Assembly: GCF_000025705.1 (NCBI RefSeq)
Contig: NC_013959.1
Span: 1,727,063-1,791,062, forward strand
DNA: 64,000 nucleotides
From: Sideroxydans lithotrophicus ES-1
Lineage (GTDB): Bacteria; Pseudomonadota; Gammaproteobacteria; Burkholderiales; Gallionellaceae
Reading direction: 5' to 3'
In this document: piece after piece, positions 1 to 8,134 of the stretch
Position numbering within the stretch: position 1 is the stretch's first letter
Layout: the number at the start of each line of letters is the position of its first letter
Translations under genes and position numbers: made by a program
The notes under the pieces: generated by a model
What the model saw: only the letters and a program-made list of their open reading frames with translations
Database searches by the model: none
What the model was told of the DNA's origin: nothing

Positions 1-345
1 GGACGCGACCACGCTGGGGTCGGCAGCTACTACGGCCCGTTCGATGCTCATCACATCTTCGACAAGATACCCAAGGGAGCGCTGGAGACACAGGCGCTCA
101 AGATCGACTGGACGTTCTGGTGCTACAAGTGCGGCGGCATGGCTTCCGCCCGCACCTGCCCTCACGGCGATGCTGATCGCCTGCTGCTCTCCGGCACCAA
201 ATTACGCAAGATGCTTTCCGAAGGCTCCGACGTGCCAGCCGAATTCAGCCGACCGGAAGTACTGGAGATATTGCGCGAGTACTACGCTGGACTGCAAGAG
301 CATGAGAAGGTAGAAGTAAAACTGACGGGGCATTCCGCGAAGTAA
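1..345 (+). CDS. sat: Sulfate adenylyltransferase (ATP sulfurylase), C-terminal part
   Basis: The reading frame is open from base 1 and encodes the last 114 residues of a dissimilatory ATP sulfurylase; the start lies outside the window. The stretch [17 protein letters not shown] is the conserved Sat block around the nucleotide site, and the C-terminal CYKCGG...RTCPHG cysteines are typical of the homo-oligomeric Sat of sulfur oxidisers and sulfate reducers. In the oxidising direction the enzyme converts APS and pyrophosphate to sulfate and ATP in the cytoplasm. It is followed 59 bp later by aprM, so it probably heads or belongs to a sat-aprMBA operon. Family identification is firm; only the extent is incomplete. 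Confidence 0.95.
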   Translation, partial: GRDHAGVGSYYGPFDAHHIFDKIPKGALETQALKIDWTFWCYKCGGMASARTCPHGDADRLLLSGTKLRKMLSEGSDVPAEFSRPEVLEILREYYAGLQEHEKVEVKLTGHSAK

Positions 346-404
346 GGCCAACGGATATTCCGGTCATTTAGGGTCATTCGTCTGCAATTATTGAGGAGAA
401 ACTA

Positions 405-1241
405 ATGTTCACGAGCAATCCCTTTGCCGCACTTTCGGCATCGATTCCAACCGCCTACATGCAGGGGTATATCGTCGTGATGTTCCTGCTGGTCATGGGC
501 GGGACGATACTCGACATGCTTCACAAGAAAAGCGCGCAATACTTTTTCGCCAATGCGAAAAAAGCGCAGAAGAGTGCAAAACGATCTGTGGGTGGCGGAG
601 AAAAGGTGGCGATCGCCACTTCCGTGCTGGTAAAGGAAGTTTTGACTTCTGGCGAATTCGACAATCCAAGACGCAGACTTTCCCATCTGTTGACCATGTG
701 GGGAACCATCATCTTCATCATGACTACCGCAATCATGATCTTTTGCTATCCCACACCGGCAACGCCCACACCTACCCTGCTGCCCCAGCTCTGGCACATC
801 GGCGCGCTGATGCTGGCGGTGGGTGGATACTGGTTCTGGTTTGCCATCCGCGTTGATGTGGCTGCGGAAGGCCTTTCATGGTTTCGGCTTGAGCGCGCGG
901 ACTTGTTCATCCTCTCGCTGCTGGCCACCTCGACCTTCGCATTGGCCTGGTCTTTTACCGGCGGTGGATTGACCGTGTTCTTTGCCTTGTTCATCCTGTC
1001 CAGCACAGTGCTCTTTGGCGGCGTGTATTGGTCCAAGTTTGCCCACATGTTCTTCAAGCCAGCTGCGGCCTATCAGAAGAAAGTCATCATGGCCGATGGT
1101 GGGCGCGAGAATCTGCCTCCCGACTATGACCTGACGGATCCTGAAGTACAGCGAAAGTTTCCGGATATCCCCACGTACATGGGCAAGAACCCGCCCAACA
1201 TGGGACTTTGCATCAAGGCTGAACGAGCAAACCATTACTAA
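405..1241 (+). CDS. aprM: AprM, membrane anchor of APS reductase
   Basis: A 278-residue membrane protein with hydrophobic helices near residues 18-37, 97-115, 127-147, 165-185 and 188-210, and a polar C-terminal tail. Position between sat and aprBA and the overall sequence match AprM, the protein proposed in many sulfur oxidisers to connect AprBA to the quinone pool in place of the QmoABC complex. The start ATG has an AGGAG ribosome site at 392-396. No cofactor-binding motif is evident, so the electron-transfer route is inferred from the family. It is notable because remnants of the alternative Qmo/Hdr system lie at 7733-8098. Confidence 0.9.
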   Translation: MFTSNPFAALSASIPTAYMQGYIVVMFLLVMGGTILDMLHKKSAQYFFANAKKAQKSAKRSVGGGEKVAIATSVLVKEVLTSGEFDNPRRRLSHLLTMWGTIIFIMTTAIMIFCYPTPATPTPTLLPQLWHIGALMLAVGGYWFWFAIRVDVAAEGLSWFRLERADLFILSLLATSTFALAWSFTGGGLTVFFALFILSSTVLFGGVYWSKFAHMFFKPAAAYQKKVIMADGGRENLPPDYDLTDPEVQRKFPDIPTYMGKNPPNMGLCIKAERANHY

Positions 1242-1284
1242 TGCTGTCTTGACCAATTTTCGATAAGAAATAGAGGAGTATCGT

Positions 1285-1767
1285 ATGCCTACCTTTGTAT
1301 ATATGACGCGTTGTGATGGTTGCGGAGAATGCGTAGACATCTGCCCGTCCGACATCATGCACATCGACAAGAAGCTGCGTCGTGCTTACAACATCGAACC
1401 CAATATGTGCTGGGAATGCTATTCCTGTGTAAAAGCCTGCCCGCATCAAGCGATCGATGTACGCGGTTATGCAGACTTTGCGCCGCTTGGTCACTCGGTA
1501 CGTGTGATCCGGGATGAGGAAAAAGGCACCATTGCATGGCGCATCAAGTTCCGCAACGGCAAAAAAGATATGGAGTTGTTGGCGCCTATCACGACCAAGC
1601 CCTGGGGCTCGGCGACACCGAAACTGGCAGACGAACCTGCTCCAAGCAAGGAGATGCGCGACAGCCAACTGTTGTTTAACGAGCCGAAATATATACGCAT
1701 GGATGAAGGTGGCTTACACACACTGGAATCCAATGGCCTGGAAATTAAAAAAGGGGTGCAATACTAA
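1285..1767 (+). CDS. aprB: Adenylylsulfate reductase beta subunit (2x[4Fe-4S])
   Basis: A 160-residue ferredoxin-type electron-transfer subunit. Two four-cysteine clusters are visible: C10, C13, C16, C20 (CDGCGECVDIC) and C42, C45, C48, C52 (CWECYSCVKAC). The long C-terminal extension after residue 60 is the AprB tail that wraps around AprA. It passes electrons between the FAD of AprA and the membrane partner AprM. It is preceded by a GAGGAG ribosome site near 1273. Its stop codon TAA shares one base with the ATG of aprA, which indicates translational coupling and a 1:1 complex. Confidence 0.97.
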   Translation: MPTFVYMTRCDGCGECVDICPSDIMHIDKKLRRAYNIEPNMCWECYSCVKACPHQAIDVRGYADFAPLGHSVRVIRDEEKGTIAWRIKFRNGKKDMELLAPITTKPWGSATPKLADEPAPSKEMRDSQLLFNEPKYIRMDEGGLHTLESNGLEIKKGVQY

Positions 1768-3659
1768 TGAGCTACCAGACAATTATTGAAGACGATATCG
1801 ACATCCTGGTTGCCGGTGCGGGTCTGGGCGGTACGGGGGCGGCATTCGAGGCAAGATATTGGGGACGGGACAAGAAGATCGTCATCGCCGAAAAGGCGAA
1901 CATCATGCGTTCTGGTGCAGTAGCCCAGGGCCTGTATGCGATCAACTGTTACATGGGCACACGCTTTGGCGAGAACAATCCCGAGGATCATGTGCGCTAT
2001 GCACGTATCGACCTGATGGGTATGGTGCGTGAAGATCTGGCTTTTGATATGGCGCGTCACGTTGACTCCACTGTGCATAATTTTGAAGAATGGGGCCTTC
2101 CCATCATGCGCAACGAGAAGAAGGGTTCGTTTCTGCGTGAAGGACGTTGGCAGATCATGATTCATGGTGAATCCTACAAGCCTATCGTTGCTGAAGCGGC
2201 GAAAAAGCAAGCAGACAAGGTATTCAACCGCGTCTGTTTGACCCATCTGCTAATGGATGAGGCCAAAGAGAACCGTGTTGCCGGTGCTGTAGGCTTCAAC
2301 GTTCGCACAGGTAACTACCACGTATTCAAGTCCAAGACCGTTATCTGTGGTGCCGGTGGTGCTTCCAACATCTTCAAGCCGCGCTCTGTCGGTGAAGGTG
2401 CGGGCCGCGTCTGGTATGCGCCATGGTCTTCCGGTTCCGCATATGGTCTGATGATCGAAGCCGGTGCAAAGATGACCCAAATGGAAAACCGTATCGTACT
2501 GGCTCGATTCAAGGATGGTTACGGTCCTGTTGGCGCCTACTTCCTGCACCTCAAGACCTATACCCAGAATGCCTACGGTGAAGAGTATGAGTCCAAGTGG
2601 TTCCCGGAACTACAGAAGATGGTCGGCAAGGAATACCTGGATCCGGAAGTTTCGCACCGTACGCATCGCCCCATTCCGACCTGCCTGCGTAACCACGCGA
2701 TCATCTCCGAGGTGAATGCCGGACGTGGCCCGATTCACATGGTCACCATGGAAGCCTTCCAGGACCCACATCTTGAAGAGATCGGCTGGCACAACTTCCT
2801 GGGCATGACCGTTGGTCAGGCAGTACTGTGGGCCGCAACTGACGTTGACCCAAAATACGAAAACCCTGAACTGACGACTTCCGAGCCATACGTAATGGGT
2901 TCGCATGCAACGGGTTGTGGCGCTTGGTGTTCAGGCCCTGAAGACTTGTCTCCACCCGAGTACTTCTGGGGCTACAACCGCATGACGACCGTTGAAGGTC
3001 TGTTCGGTGCGGGTGATGCGGCTGGCGGTACACCTCACGCATTCTCATCAGGCTCCTTCACCGAAGGTCGTCTGGCTGCCAAGGCTGCCTGTAAATATAT
3101 CGATGATGGCAAAGCAGAAGGCATCCGCGTTTCTGACGCTCAGATTAATCGCCGCAAGGAACAGATCTACAAGCCACTGGAAACTTATCGCGTTTTTAGC
3201 AACGAAGTGGTTGCCGGTACCGTCAATCCCAACTTCATCAATCCGAGACAGGGTCTTGATCGATTGCAAAAGCTGATGGATGAGTACTGTGGGGGTTTTG
3301 GTGTTAACTACATGACCAACGACAAGCTTCTGAATATCGGTCTGAAGAAGATGTCGATTCTGGGTGAGGATCTGGAAAAGGTTGCTGCGTCTGATATCCA
3401 CGAACTGCTGCGTGCATGGGAGCTGAAGCATCGTTTCCTGACTTCTGAAAGCGTGTTCCATCATACGCTGTTCCGTAAGGAGACACGCTGGCCGGGTTAC
3501 TACTACCGTGGTGATGCGATGAAGCTGGATGATGAGAACTGGCACGTACTGACAGTTTCTCGTCGCAATCCCAAGACGGGCGAGTACACGATGGAAAAAG
3601 CACCTCTTTACCACCTGGTAGGTGATGTAGAGAAAGCGCCCCCAGAAGGCCATCACTAA
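1767..3659 (+). CDS. aprA: Adenylylsulfate reductase alpha subunit (FAD)
   Basis: A 630-residue flavoprotein of the fumarate reductase/succinate dehydrogenase superfamily. The FAD-binding dinucleotide fold is at the N terminus (VAGAGLGGTGAAFEARYWG, about residues 15-33). Later blocks such as SHATGCGAWCSGP and GLFGAGDAAGGTPHAFSSGS are diagnostic for AprA. In sulfur oxidisers it works in reverse, oxidising sulfite with AMP to APS. Length is normal and there is no frameshift. It forms the catalytic heterodimer with AprB and ends 80 bp before a strong terminator, so it closes the sat-aprMBA unit. Confidence 0.98.
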   Translation: MSYQTIIEDDIDILVAGAGLGGTGAAFEARYWGRDKKIVIAEKANIMRSGAVAQGLYAINCYMGTRFGENNPEDHVRYARIDLMGMVREDLAFDMARHVDSTVHNFEEWGLPIMRNEKKGSFLREGRWQIMIHGESYKPIVAEAAKKQADKVFNRVCLTHLLMDEAKENRVAGAVGFNVRTGNYHVFKSKTVICGAGGASNIFKPRSVGEGAGRVWYAPWSSGSAYGLMIEAGAKMTQMENRIVLARFKDGYGPVGAYFLHLKTYTQNAYGEEYESKWFPELQKMVGKEYLDPEVSHRTHRPIPTCLRNHAIISEVNAGRGPIHMVTMEAFQDPHLEEIGWHNFLGMTVGQAVLWAATDVDPKYENPELTTSEPYVMGSHATGCGAWCSGPEDLSPPEYFWGYNRMTTVEGLFGAGDAAGGTPHAFSSGSFTEGRLAAKAACKYIDDGKAEGIRVSDAQINRRKEQIYKPLETYRVFSNEVVAGTVNPNFINPRQGLDRLQKLMDEYCGGFGVNYMTNDKLLNIGLKKMSILGEDLEKVAASDIHELLRAWELKHRFLTSESVFHHTLFRKETRWPGYYYRGDAMKLDDENWHVLTVSRRNPKTGEYTMEKAPLYHLVGDVEKAPPEGHH

Positions 3660-3738
3660 GCAATTGCAGGCTTGATTTACCCGTTCTGTTCAATCAGGCC
3701 CATGCAGCTATTTGTGATAACTTGTCAGTGTATTGAAT

Positions 3739-3771
3739 GAGGACCAGCATATTCCTGTTGGTCCTCTTTTT
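3739..3771 (+). terminator. Rho-independent terminator after aprA
   Basis: A 10-bp stem pairs 3739-3748 (GAGGACCAGC) with 3757-3766 (GTTGGTCCTC, one G-U pair), followed by five T. It ends the sat-aprMBA transcript. Confidence 0.85.
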
Positions 3772-3849
3772 ATCTATTTCGCCAGAGTGGAGTAATTGTT
3801 TCCATGAATGATCATAATCAGGTGAAATATTTTTAATGGAGTGGACTTG

Positions 3850-4200
3850 ATGAATATCATTGACAAGACAGATGAAGAGATATCGGAGCTCGCAAATGCC
3901 ATGTGGGCGGATTTGGTCAAATACTCGAATGAAGGCAACTACGGTGCTTTCACGCGCAACTTTTCGAGCACTTTCATTGCGGGTGCCAATGAGGTTGAAA
4001 TGGGAAAACAGTTTGCCAGGAGCGAACTGGCAAAGAACCTGTCGCCGGACTATGAGTATCTTGGCATCATACGTCGTGGCGAATATGTCACCGTGCTATA
4101 CAAACAGAGAAGCTCGAAAAAAGCTGGCGAATGGCTGGGAAGGCTGGTGCTGGGTTATGAAAAAGACAAGGTGAGAATCTTTGGTGCCACCATATTTTAA
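3850..4200 (+). CDS. Uncharacterised 116-aa protein, NTF2/SnoaL-like size
   Basis: I do not recognise a named family. The product is small, soluble and acidic at the N terminus, with a helix-rich first half (residues 1-60) and a strand-rich end (EYLGIIRRGEYVTVLYKQR...). That layout and length resemble the NTF2-like fold, but this is inference only. The ATG at 3850 is chosen over an in-frame GTG at 3841 because GGAG at 3838-3841 is spaced 8 bases from it. It starts a run of same-strand genes (SlyD-like, TPR, HIT, 56 aa) just after the aprA terminator, suggesting a role linked to the sulfur operon. Confidence 0.7.
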   Translation: MNIIDKTDEEISELANAMWADLVKYSNEGNYGAFTRNFSSTFIAGANEVEMGKQFARSELAKNLSPDYEYLGIIRRGEYVTVLYKQRSSKKAGEWLGRLVLGYEKDKVRIFGATIF

Positions 4201-4225
4201 GACAAGGTTTATATAAAGATTCGAT

Positions 4226-4735
4226 ATGTCAGATACCATTGAAGACGATAAATTCGTTGAACTGAATTACAAGGTCATCGATAACAAGACCGGTGACATA
4301 CTCGTTACTGTGGATTATCCGCTGGGTTATGTTCATGGCGTGAATGATGTGATGTCTGAAGAAGTGACAAAGGAACTGTATGGCAAGAAAGTTGGCGATG
4401 TCATCGAAGTGCCAATAGACATTACAAAGTTATACGGTGAGAGAGATGAGTCACTGGTATTTACCGATCGTATAGAAAATGTCCCGGAAGAATATCGGGA
4501 GATCGGCATGACCATCACCATGGAAAATGAAAAGGGTGAGCCCAGAAACTTTATCGTCACACGATTCGACGACAAGACATTGACTGTCGACGGCAATAAT
4601 CCCCTTTGCGGCAGAGAAATCACTTTCATGCTGGAAGTATTGTCCATACGCGAAGCTACCGAGGAAGAGATCGAGCTTGGCGGAGCGGTTGGCGCAGATC
4701 CAGACTTAAATGAAATACTCGACCGAGCAAAATGA
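4226..4735 (+). CDS. FKBP-type peptidyl-prolyl isomerase, SlyD-like
   Basis: A 169-residue protein with the SlyD/FKBP layout: an N-terminal FKBP half containing PLGYVHGVNDV, an inserted IF-like domain (about 70-130), and the return strand with DGNNPLCGREITFMLEVLSI, matching the family motif DGNHPLAG. It lacks the histidine-rich metal-binding tail of E. coli SlyD, so a nickel role is unlikely. It probably acts as a cytoplasmic folding catalyst or chaperone. It overlaps the next gene by 4 bp (ATGA), so both are translationally coupled. Placement directly downstream of aprBA suggests a role in maturing iron-sulfur or flavin enzymes, which is inference. Confidence 0.88.
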   Translation: MSDTIEDDKFVELNYKVIDNKTGDILVTVDYPLGYVHGVNDVMSEEVTKELYGKKVGDVIEVPIDITKLYGERDESLVFTDRIENVPEEYREIGMTITMENEKGEPRNFIVTRFDDKTLTVDGNNPLCGREITFMLEVLSIREATEEEIELGGAVGADPDLNEILDRAK

Positions 4736-5796
4736 AATTCTCGACAAATTACATAATTCATCCTGAGAACAAGGCGCTGGAACGTGCCATAGCCAACGCT
4801 ATGGACCTGCTGAGTGCAGATGTGGCCGCTGCGGCTGTTCCGGATACCAAAGTTGCTGTAGCGGACAATTTTCGTTACACGCGGGGAAATTATGAGCAGC
4901 ACCGTTTCAGTTCAAGGATTTTCGAGAGCTTACGCGAGGCGCTTGAGCTATCGCTGACTGATACGCCTACTACGGCCCGCCCTGCTCCACAAATTCGCCG
5001 TGACCAGGAACCACTAGTCTGGGCTGAGACCCTTAATAATCTGGGAAACATCCTTGCGGCACAGGGTCAGCAGCGGAGAGATGCTGAATCGTTTGAACGG
5101 GCCATCCAGTGTTTCAGCAATGCATTGGAGGAGTTCCGACAGGAATCCTCACCATTGGAATGGGCAGCTACGCAATACAACCTGGGCACGGCCAATCAGG
5201 CGCTGGGTAGGCTGCTTGATGCCACAAAGCCGTTAAAGATCGCTGTCGATGCTTATACCAATGCCTTGCTGGTTTGGACGCGAGATGAGTTTCCGGAAGA
5301 ATGGATGTACACCATGCATCAACTGGGTTCTACCTTGCATACGTACGGAACATTGCTTAAAGGTAACCGTCAATTTCAAAAGTCCGTTGTTGCCTATAAA
5401 AATGCGCTTGCCGTACTCGACGCTGACAATTACGCATTAGAGCTGACTGCCACACATAATAATCGGGCTGCCGCTTTGCATCATCTCGGCGAGTCAGAAG
5501 AAAACCCTGATCGATTAAAAGAAGCGATAAATTCATATGAAAAGGCATTGACGGTCAGTATGGAGCAGCAGCTTCCCATTCATCTGGCGGTGCTATGCAG
5601 GGTAAACAAGACGACAGCACAGAATGCTCTGGCAGAATTAACGAGCGATACAGGACTTGCAGAAGAAGTGGCCGACGAGTTTGAAGTAATTATCGAGTGT
5701 TTTTCGCATGCCCTTCAGCCACTTTGTTTAAGGCATTGCGAGGAGCAAATGAATAAAGCAAGATCGCTGGCGCTGGCCAATAGCGCAAGCTGCTGA
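4732..5796 (+). CDS. Tetratricopeptide-repeat protein
   Basis: A 354-residue soluble protein. From about residue 95 it contains at least four TPR-like repeats with the recurring pattern WA.T..NLGN.....G......ESFERAIQ.., including WAETLNNLGNIL, WAATQYNLGTA and ATHNNRAAALHHLG. The N-terminal 80 residues are not repetitive and lack a signal peptide. TPRs mediate protein-protein contacts, so it is probably a scaffold or cochaperone working with the coupled SlyD-like protein upstream (ATGA overlap). It has no catalytic motif and its partner is unknown. Confidence 0.85.
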   Translation: MKFSTNYIIHPENKALERAIANAMDLLSADVAAAAVPDTKVAVADNFRYTRGNYEQHRFSSRIFESLREALELSLTDTPTTARPAPQIRRDQEPLVWAETLNNLGNILAAQGQQRRDAESFERAIQCFSNALEEFRQESSPLEWAATQYNLGTANQALGRLLDATKPLKIAVDAYTNALLVWTRDEFPEEWMYTMHQLGSTLHTYGTLLKGNRQFQKSVVAYKNALAVLDADNYALELTATHNNRAAALHHLGESEENPDRLKEAINSYEKALTVSMEQQLPIHLAVLCRVNKTTAQNALAELTSDTGLAEEVADEFEVIIECFSHALQPLCLRHCEEQMNKARSLALANSASC

Positions 5797-5811
5797 TAAG
5801 GGGAACGAAGT

Positions 5812-6225
5812 TTGTCGGCTGTAGAGAAAACAGAAAAAAAGCGAGATCCGAACGATCCATGCCTGTTCTGTAAAGATCCGCATGGCGTATCACTGCAGCA
5901 TGAACTTGCTTATAGTGCACGCGACACCTACGCCGTAAGCCCGGGCCATACCTTGGTTATTCCACGTCGCCATGTCGCGAGTTTTTTCGACCTGACGCCC
6001 GAGGAGGTCAATGCCTGCATGGGACTGATCATCGAGGAGCGCTTTCGACTGGACGAGGAATTCAAGCCCGATGGTTACAATATCGGCGTTAACGTGGGAC
6101 CGGCGGCCGGGCAGAGCATATTCCATGTCCATATTCACCTCATTCCGCGCTATCAGGGTGATGTCGAGAATCCGCAAGGGGGCGTGCGTCATGTGATTCC
6201 AAAGAAGGGACACTACACGCGCTAG
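5812..6225 (+). CDS. HIT family nucleotide hydrolase/transferase
   Basis: A 137-residue histidine-triad protein. The signature FHVHIHLIPR gives the H-x-H-x-H core, and an N-terminal CLFC pair is typical of HIT proteins that bind zinc. Family members hydrolyse dinucleoside polyphosphates or nucleoside phosphoramidates and related adenylates. Because APS is an adenylyl compound, use of APS or an AMP adduct is conceivable next to aprBA, but this is inference. A TTG start is chosen because AGGGGAA stands just upstream; no in-frame ATG gives a full domain. Confidence 0.9.
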   Translation: MSAVEKTEKKRDPNDPCLFCKDPHGVSLQHELAYSARDTYAVSPGHTLVIPRRHVASFFDLTPEEVNACMGLIIEERFRLDEEFKPDGYNIGVNVGPAAGQSIFHVHIHLIPRYQGDVENPQGGVRHVIPKKGHYTR

Positions 6226-6308
6226 ATAGTACGATTAGCCAGTCAAGTGGGAGGGGCTGGCAACTCTGTTCAAATTCCTCCCGTTTTCAACCAGCAAGGA
6301 GAATGATT

Positions 6309-6479
6309 ATGAGTGATGACAAGAAGCCTTATACCCGCCCCAAGATTCCGGATGGCCATGCATTCCATGTGACAACTCGTCAGAAAGAGATTACGCCGGG
6401 ACAATTCTTTGTTGGCTATGAAACTATCTGGGAACCGCACCAGAAAGAAGTTCCATACACTACTCCCAAGAAGCCCTGA
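6309..6479 (+). CDS. Uncharacterised 56-aa protein
   Basis: A short open frame supported by an ideal AAGGAG ribosome site at 6296-6301, 7 bases before the ATG; an in-frame ATG at 6303 is too close to it. The product begins MSDDKKPYTRPKIPDGHAF, is hydrophilic and rich in lysine and proline, and has no cysteine or membrane segment. It is the last gene before the terminator at 6579. I do not recognise the family. The clean ribosome site and operon position argue that it is translated. Confidence 0.65.
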   Translation: MSDDKKPYTRPKIPDGHAFHVTTRQKEITPGQFFVGYETIWEPHQKEVPYTTPKKP

Positions 6480-6578
6480 CAAGCATATTCAAGGCTATCA
6501 GCTGCGCGGCACTTTGCCAGATAGTCGAAGGCCGCGCGGATAACGCTAAACAGTTCAAGTCTGGATTTGCTTTATGAC

Positions 6579-6610
6579 AAGCACGCTTCCATAGCGTGCT
6601 TTTCTTTTTG
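6579..6610 (+). terminator. Rho-independent terminator
   Basis: A perfect 9-bp stem, AAGCACGCT (6579-6587) with AGCGTGCTT (6593-6601), a 5-base loop and a T-rich tail. It lies between convergent genes and ends the small-protein operon. Confidence 0.85.
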
Positions 6611-6624
6611 ATATAAAGTGCAAT

Positions 6625-7047
6625 TTAAAGCTTAGGACGCTCAGAAAGCTGGTAATCCACATTAATGAAGGCGCCAATATCGGCCAAAAAACGAATCGTT
6701 CTGGCGCCGAAACCCACATCCGGACAGGTTTCACCTTTATCCGCAGACAGTACCAGTACTACACTGATTCTGGGCGACAAATTGTGGCTTTTGATTACTT
6801 GCAGGATTTTTTCCTTGGCCGGTTCTATTTTTTTAATAATGACGTCCGTCATTTTATAAACGTCAATATTGTCCGTCATCGTTTCCGTTGATAACTCCCA
6901 TGAACTGATCACGGGCTTATCGAGTGGACTGTGCGCGCCGGATGCATCAACCGAGGTAGGTTCGATGCCAAGCAGACGCGTGATGTCATCAGGATCGAAA
7001 TGATAACCACTGAGTGTGAAGTGGGCGCGAGCTTTATTCGATGCCAA
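6625..7047 (-). CDS. DUF4279 domain protein
   Basis: A 140-residue cytoplasmic protein whose features ARAHFTLSGYHFDPDDITRLLGIEPT and ISSWELSTE match the DUF4279 family (function unknown). This family is often found near immunity or toxin-related genes but no such partner is visible here. The start is a TTG with GAGGG about 8 bases upstream; no ATG fits. It stands alone on the minus strand, separated by 214 bp from the rhodanese gene, in which I see nothing further. Confidence 0.75.
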   Translation of the reverse strand: MASNKARAHFTLSGYHFDPDDITRLLGIEPTSVDASGAHSPLDKPVISSWELSTETMTDNIDVYKMTDVIIKKIEPAKEKILQVIKSHNLSPRISVVLVLSADKGETCPDVGFGARTIRFLADIGAFINVDYQLSERPKL

Positions 7048-7261
7048 GTTATTACCCTCATCAATTGATTGTAAATGGGATGAAAGATTATAGCGTATAG
7101 CAAAAGGGGGAAATGCGCTGTCCCTGGCTTTGCCCAGGAAAACGTATTTGATTTAAACAGTTTGGTAGTAGTGGTTTTGCGGATAATTGACCGGGCGAAG
7201 AAGAGTCAGCGTTCCAGAATTAAACCAACCAATTTAACCGCGAATGCCAAGCGTTCATGCT

Positions 7262-7648
7262 TCAAGTCTGCGCCCAAGGCAAGCCATCAAACCGCCAGCC
7301 ATTGTGCGAATTGCGATGGTGACTATCGTCAAGATCACCTTCGAAACCATGTGTAACGTTGTAGATATCTTTCAAACCCGCATTTTCCAGTGCCAGCCCG
7401 GCATCGGCGGAGCGACGGCCGGAGCGGCAGATGAGTACGATGGGACGATTGACACTGGCTGCCTTGCGCACATGTGCAACAAATAGTGGATCGATTTCCC
7501 AGTCCGGTCCATCCACCCATGGAATAAGGATAGAACCGCGTGGATGACCGACGAACATGTATTCCATTTCACTGCGAACATCGATGAATACCGCTTCGGG
7601 ATTGGCTTGCAGGAATTCGTATGCTTCTTTTGGTTCGAGGTGTTGCAT
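7262..7648 (-). CDS. Rhodanese-like sulfurtransferase
   Basis: A single-domain rhodanese of 128 residues. The catalytic loop ICRSGRRS carries the active cysteine at C74, and VFIDVRSEMEYMFVGHPRGS is the conserved CH2A region. It transfers sulfane sulfur to a thiol acceptor in the cytoplasm; no signal peptide is present. AAGGAG lies just upstream of the ATG and a TATAAT-like hexamer sits at 7684-7689. It lies directly downstream of the qmoA/hdrB remnant on the same strand, so it may be a survivor of that sulfur operon, which is inference. Confidence 0.9.
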   Translation of the reverse strand: MQHLEPKEAYEFLQANPEAVFIDVRSEMEYMFVGHPRGSILIPWVDGPDWEIDPLFVAHVRKAASVNRPIVLICRSGRRSADAGLALENAGLKDIYNVTHGFEGDLDDSHHRNSHNGWRFDGLPWAQT

Positions 7649-7732
7649 GACCGCTCTCCTTCTTGATAAGTCGGGATGGAGCGATTATAACCCTACGATA
7701 ATCTGCTTGAGATTTACGAAATCGGTGCTTTC

Positions 7733-7939
7733 CTACCTACCTGCGATGTGCCTCAGTTTCTTCGGCTGAATGACGTGGCCGTCCAGCCCTGCCTGCCAAG
7801 CAGTTCCATCATAGGCAACGCTCATTAATTGGGAGTGGTACGCCACTGGAATTGAGAACTTTGTGCCCTGCTTCTTGTTGCACTCAGACTGGTAGACCTC
7901 GACGTTGGTCTGGCACAACTGGCAGGGCGTGACAATCAT
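7733..7939 (-). pseudogene. hdrB: hdrB remnant (C-terminal CCG region)
   Basis: These 68 codons read MIVTPCQLCQTNVEVYQ... and continue through AYHSQLMSVAY and GHVIQPKKLRHIAG. They match the C-terminal end of HdrB (heterodisulfide reductase subunit B), including the last CxxC of the second cysteine-rich CCG motif. The roughly 220 residues that should precede it are absent. Instead the sequence joins directly to a qmoA/hdrA-like start. The C-terminal end and stop are intact, so it is a truncated remnant and not a small functional gene. Confidence 0.8.
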
Positions 7940-8098
7940 TCAGGTTAATTAGCACGCAGGTAGGATGGCATATCTTAGGGAAGTATCGGTATAACAAGAC
8001 GGTACACCCGCCCAAGTTGGTATTGCGCTCGGTCAGTATCACTTGTTGCCGCATTCGGCCAACTCCAGCGCTACGGTCATGCTGCCGCCAACGACGAA
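7940..8098 (-). pseudogene. qmoA: qmoA/hdrA remnant (N-terminal FAD-binding region)
   Basis: Read on the minus strand, one frame gives IFVVGGSMTVALELAECGNK and then hits a stop. Shifting one base continues as VILTERNTNLGGC, then LLYRYFPKICHPTCVLIN. Together these match the first 60 or so residues of QmoA/HdrA: the FAD dinucleotide fold, the ExNxxLGG motif and the YFPKxCxPTC cysteines. The frameshift, a small deletion in the glycine loop and the missing remainder show that it is dead. QmoA is preferred over HdrA from the sulfur-oxidiser context and gene order, which is inference. Confidence 0.75.
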
Positions 8099-8134
8099 GA
8101 TGGACTATGGACTCAATCAATCCTCAGATTCAGG

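Noticed and set aside
7733-7939. A functional 68-aa cysteine protein
   Set aside because: It is only the C-terminal end of HdrB and is fused to a frameshifted qmoA/hdrA start.
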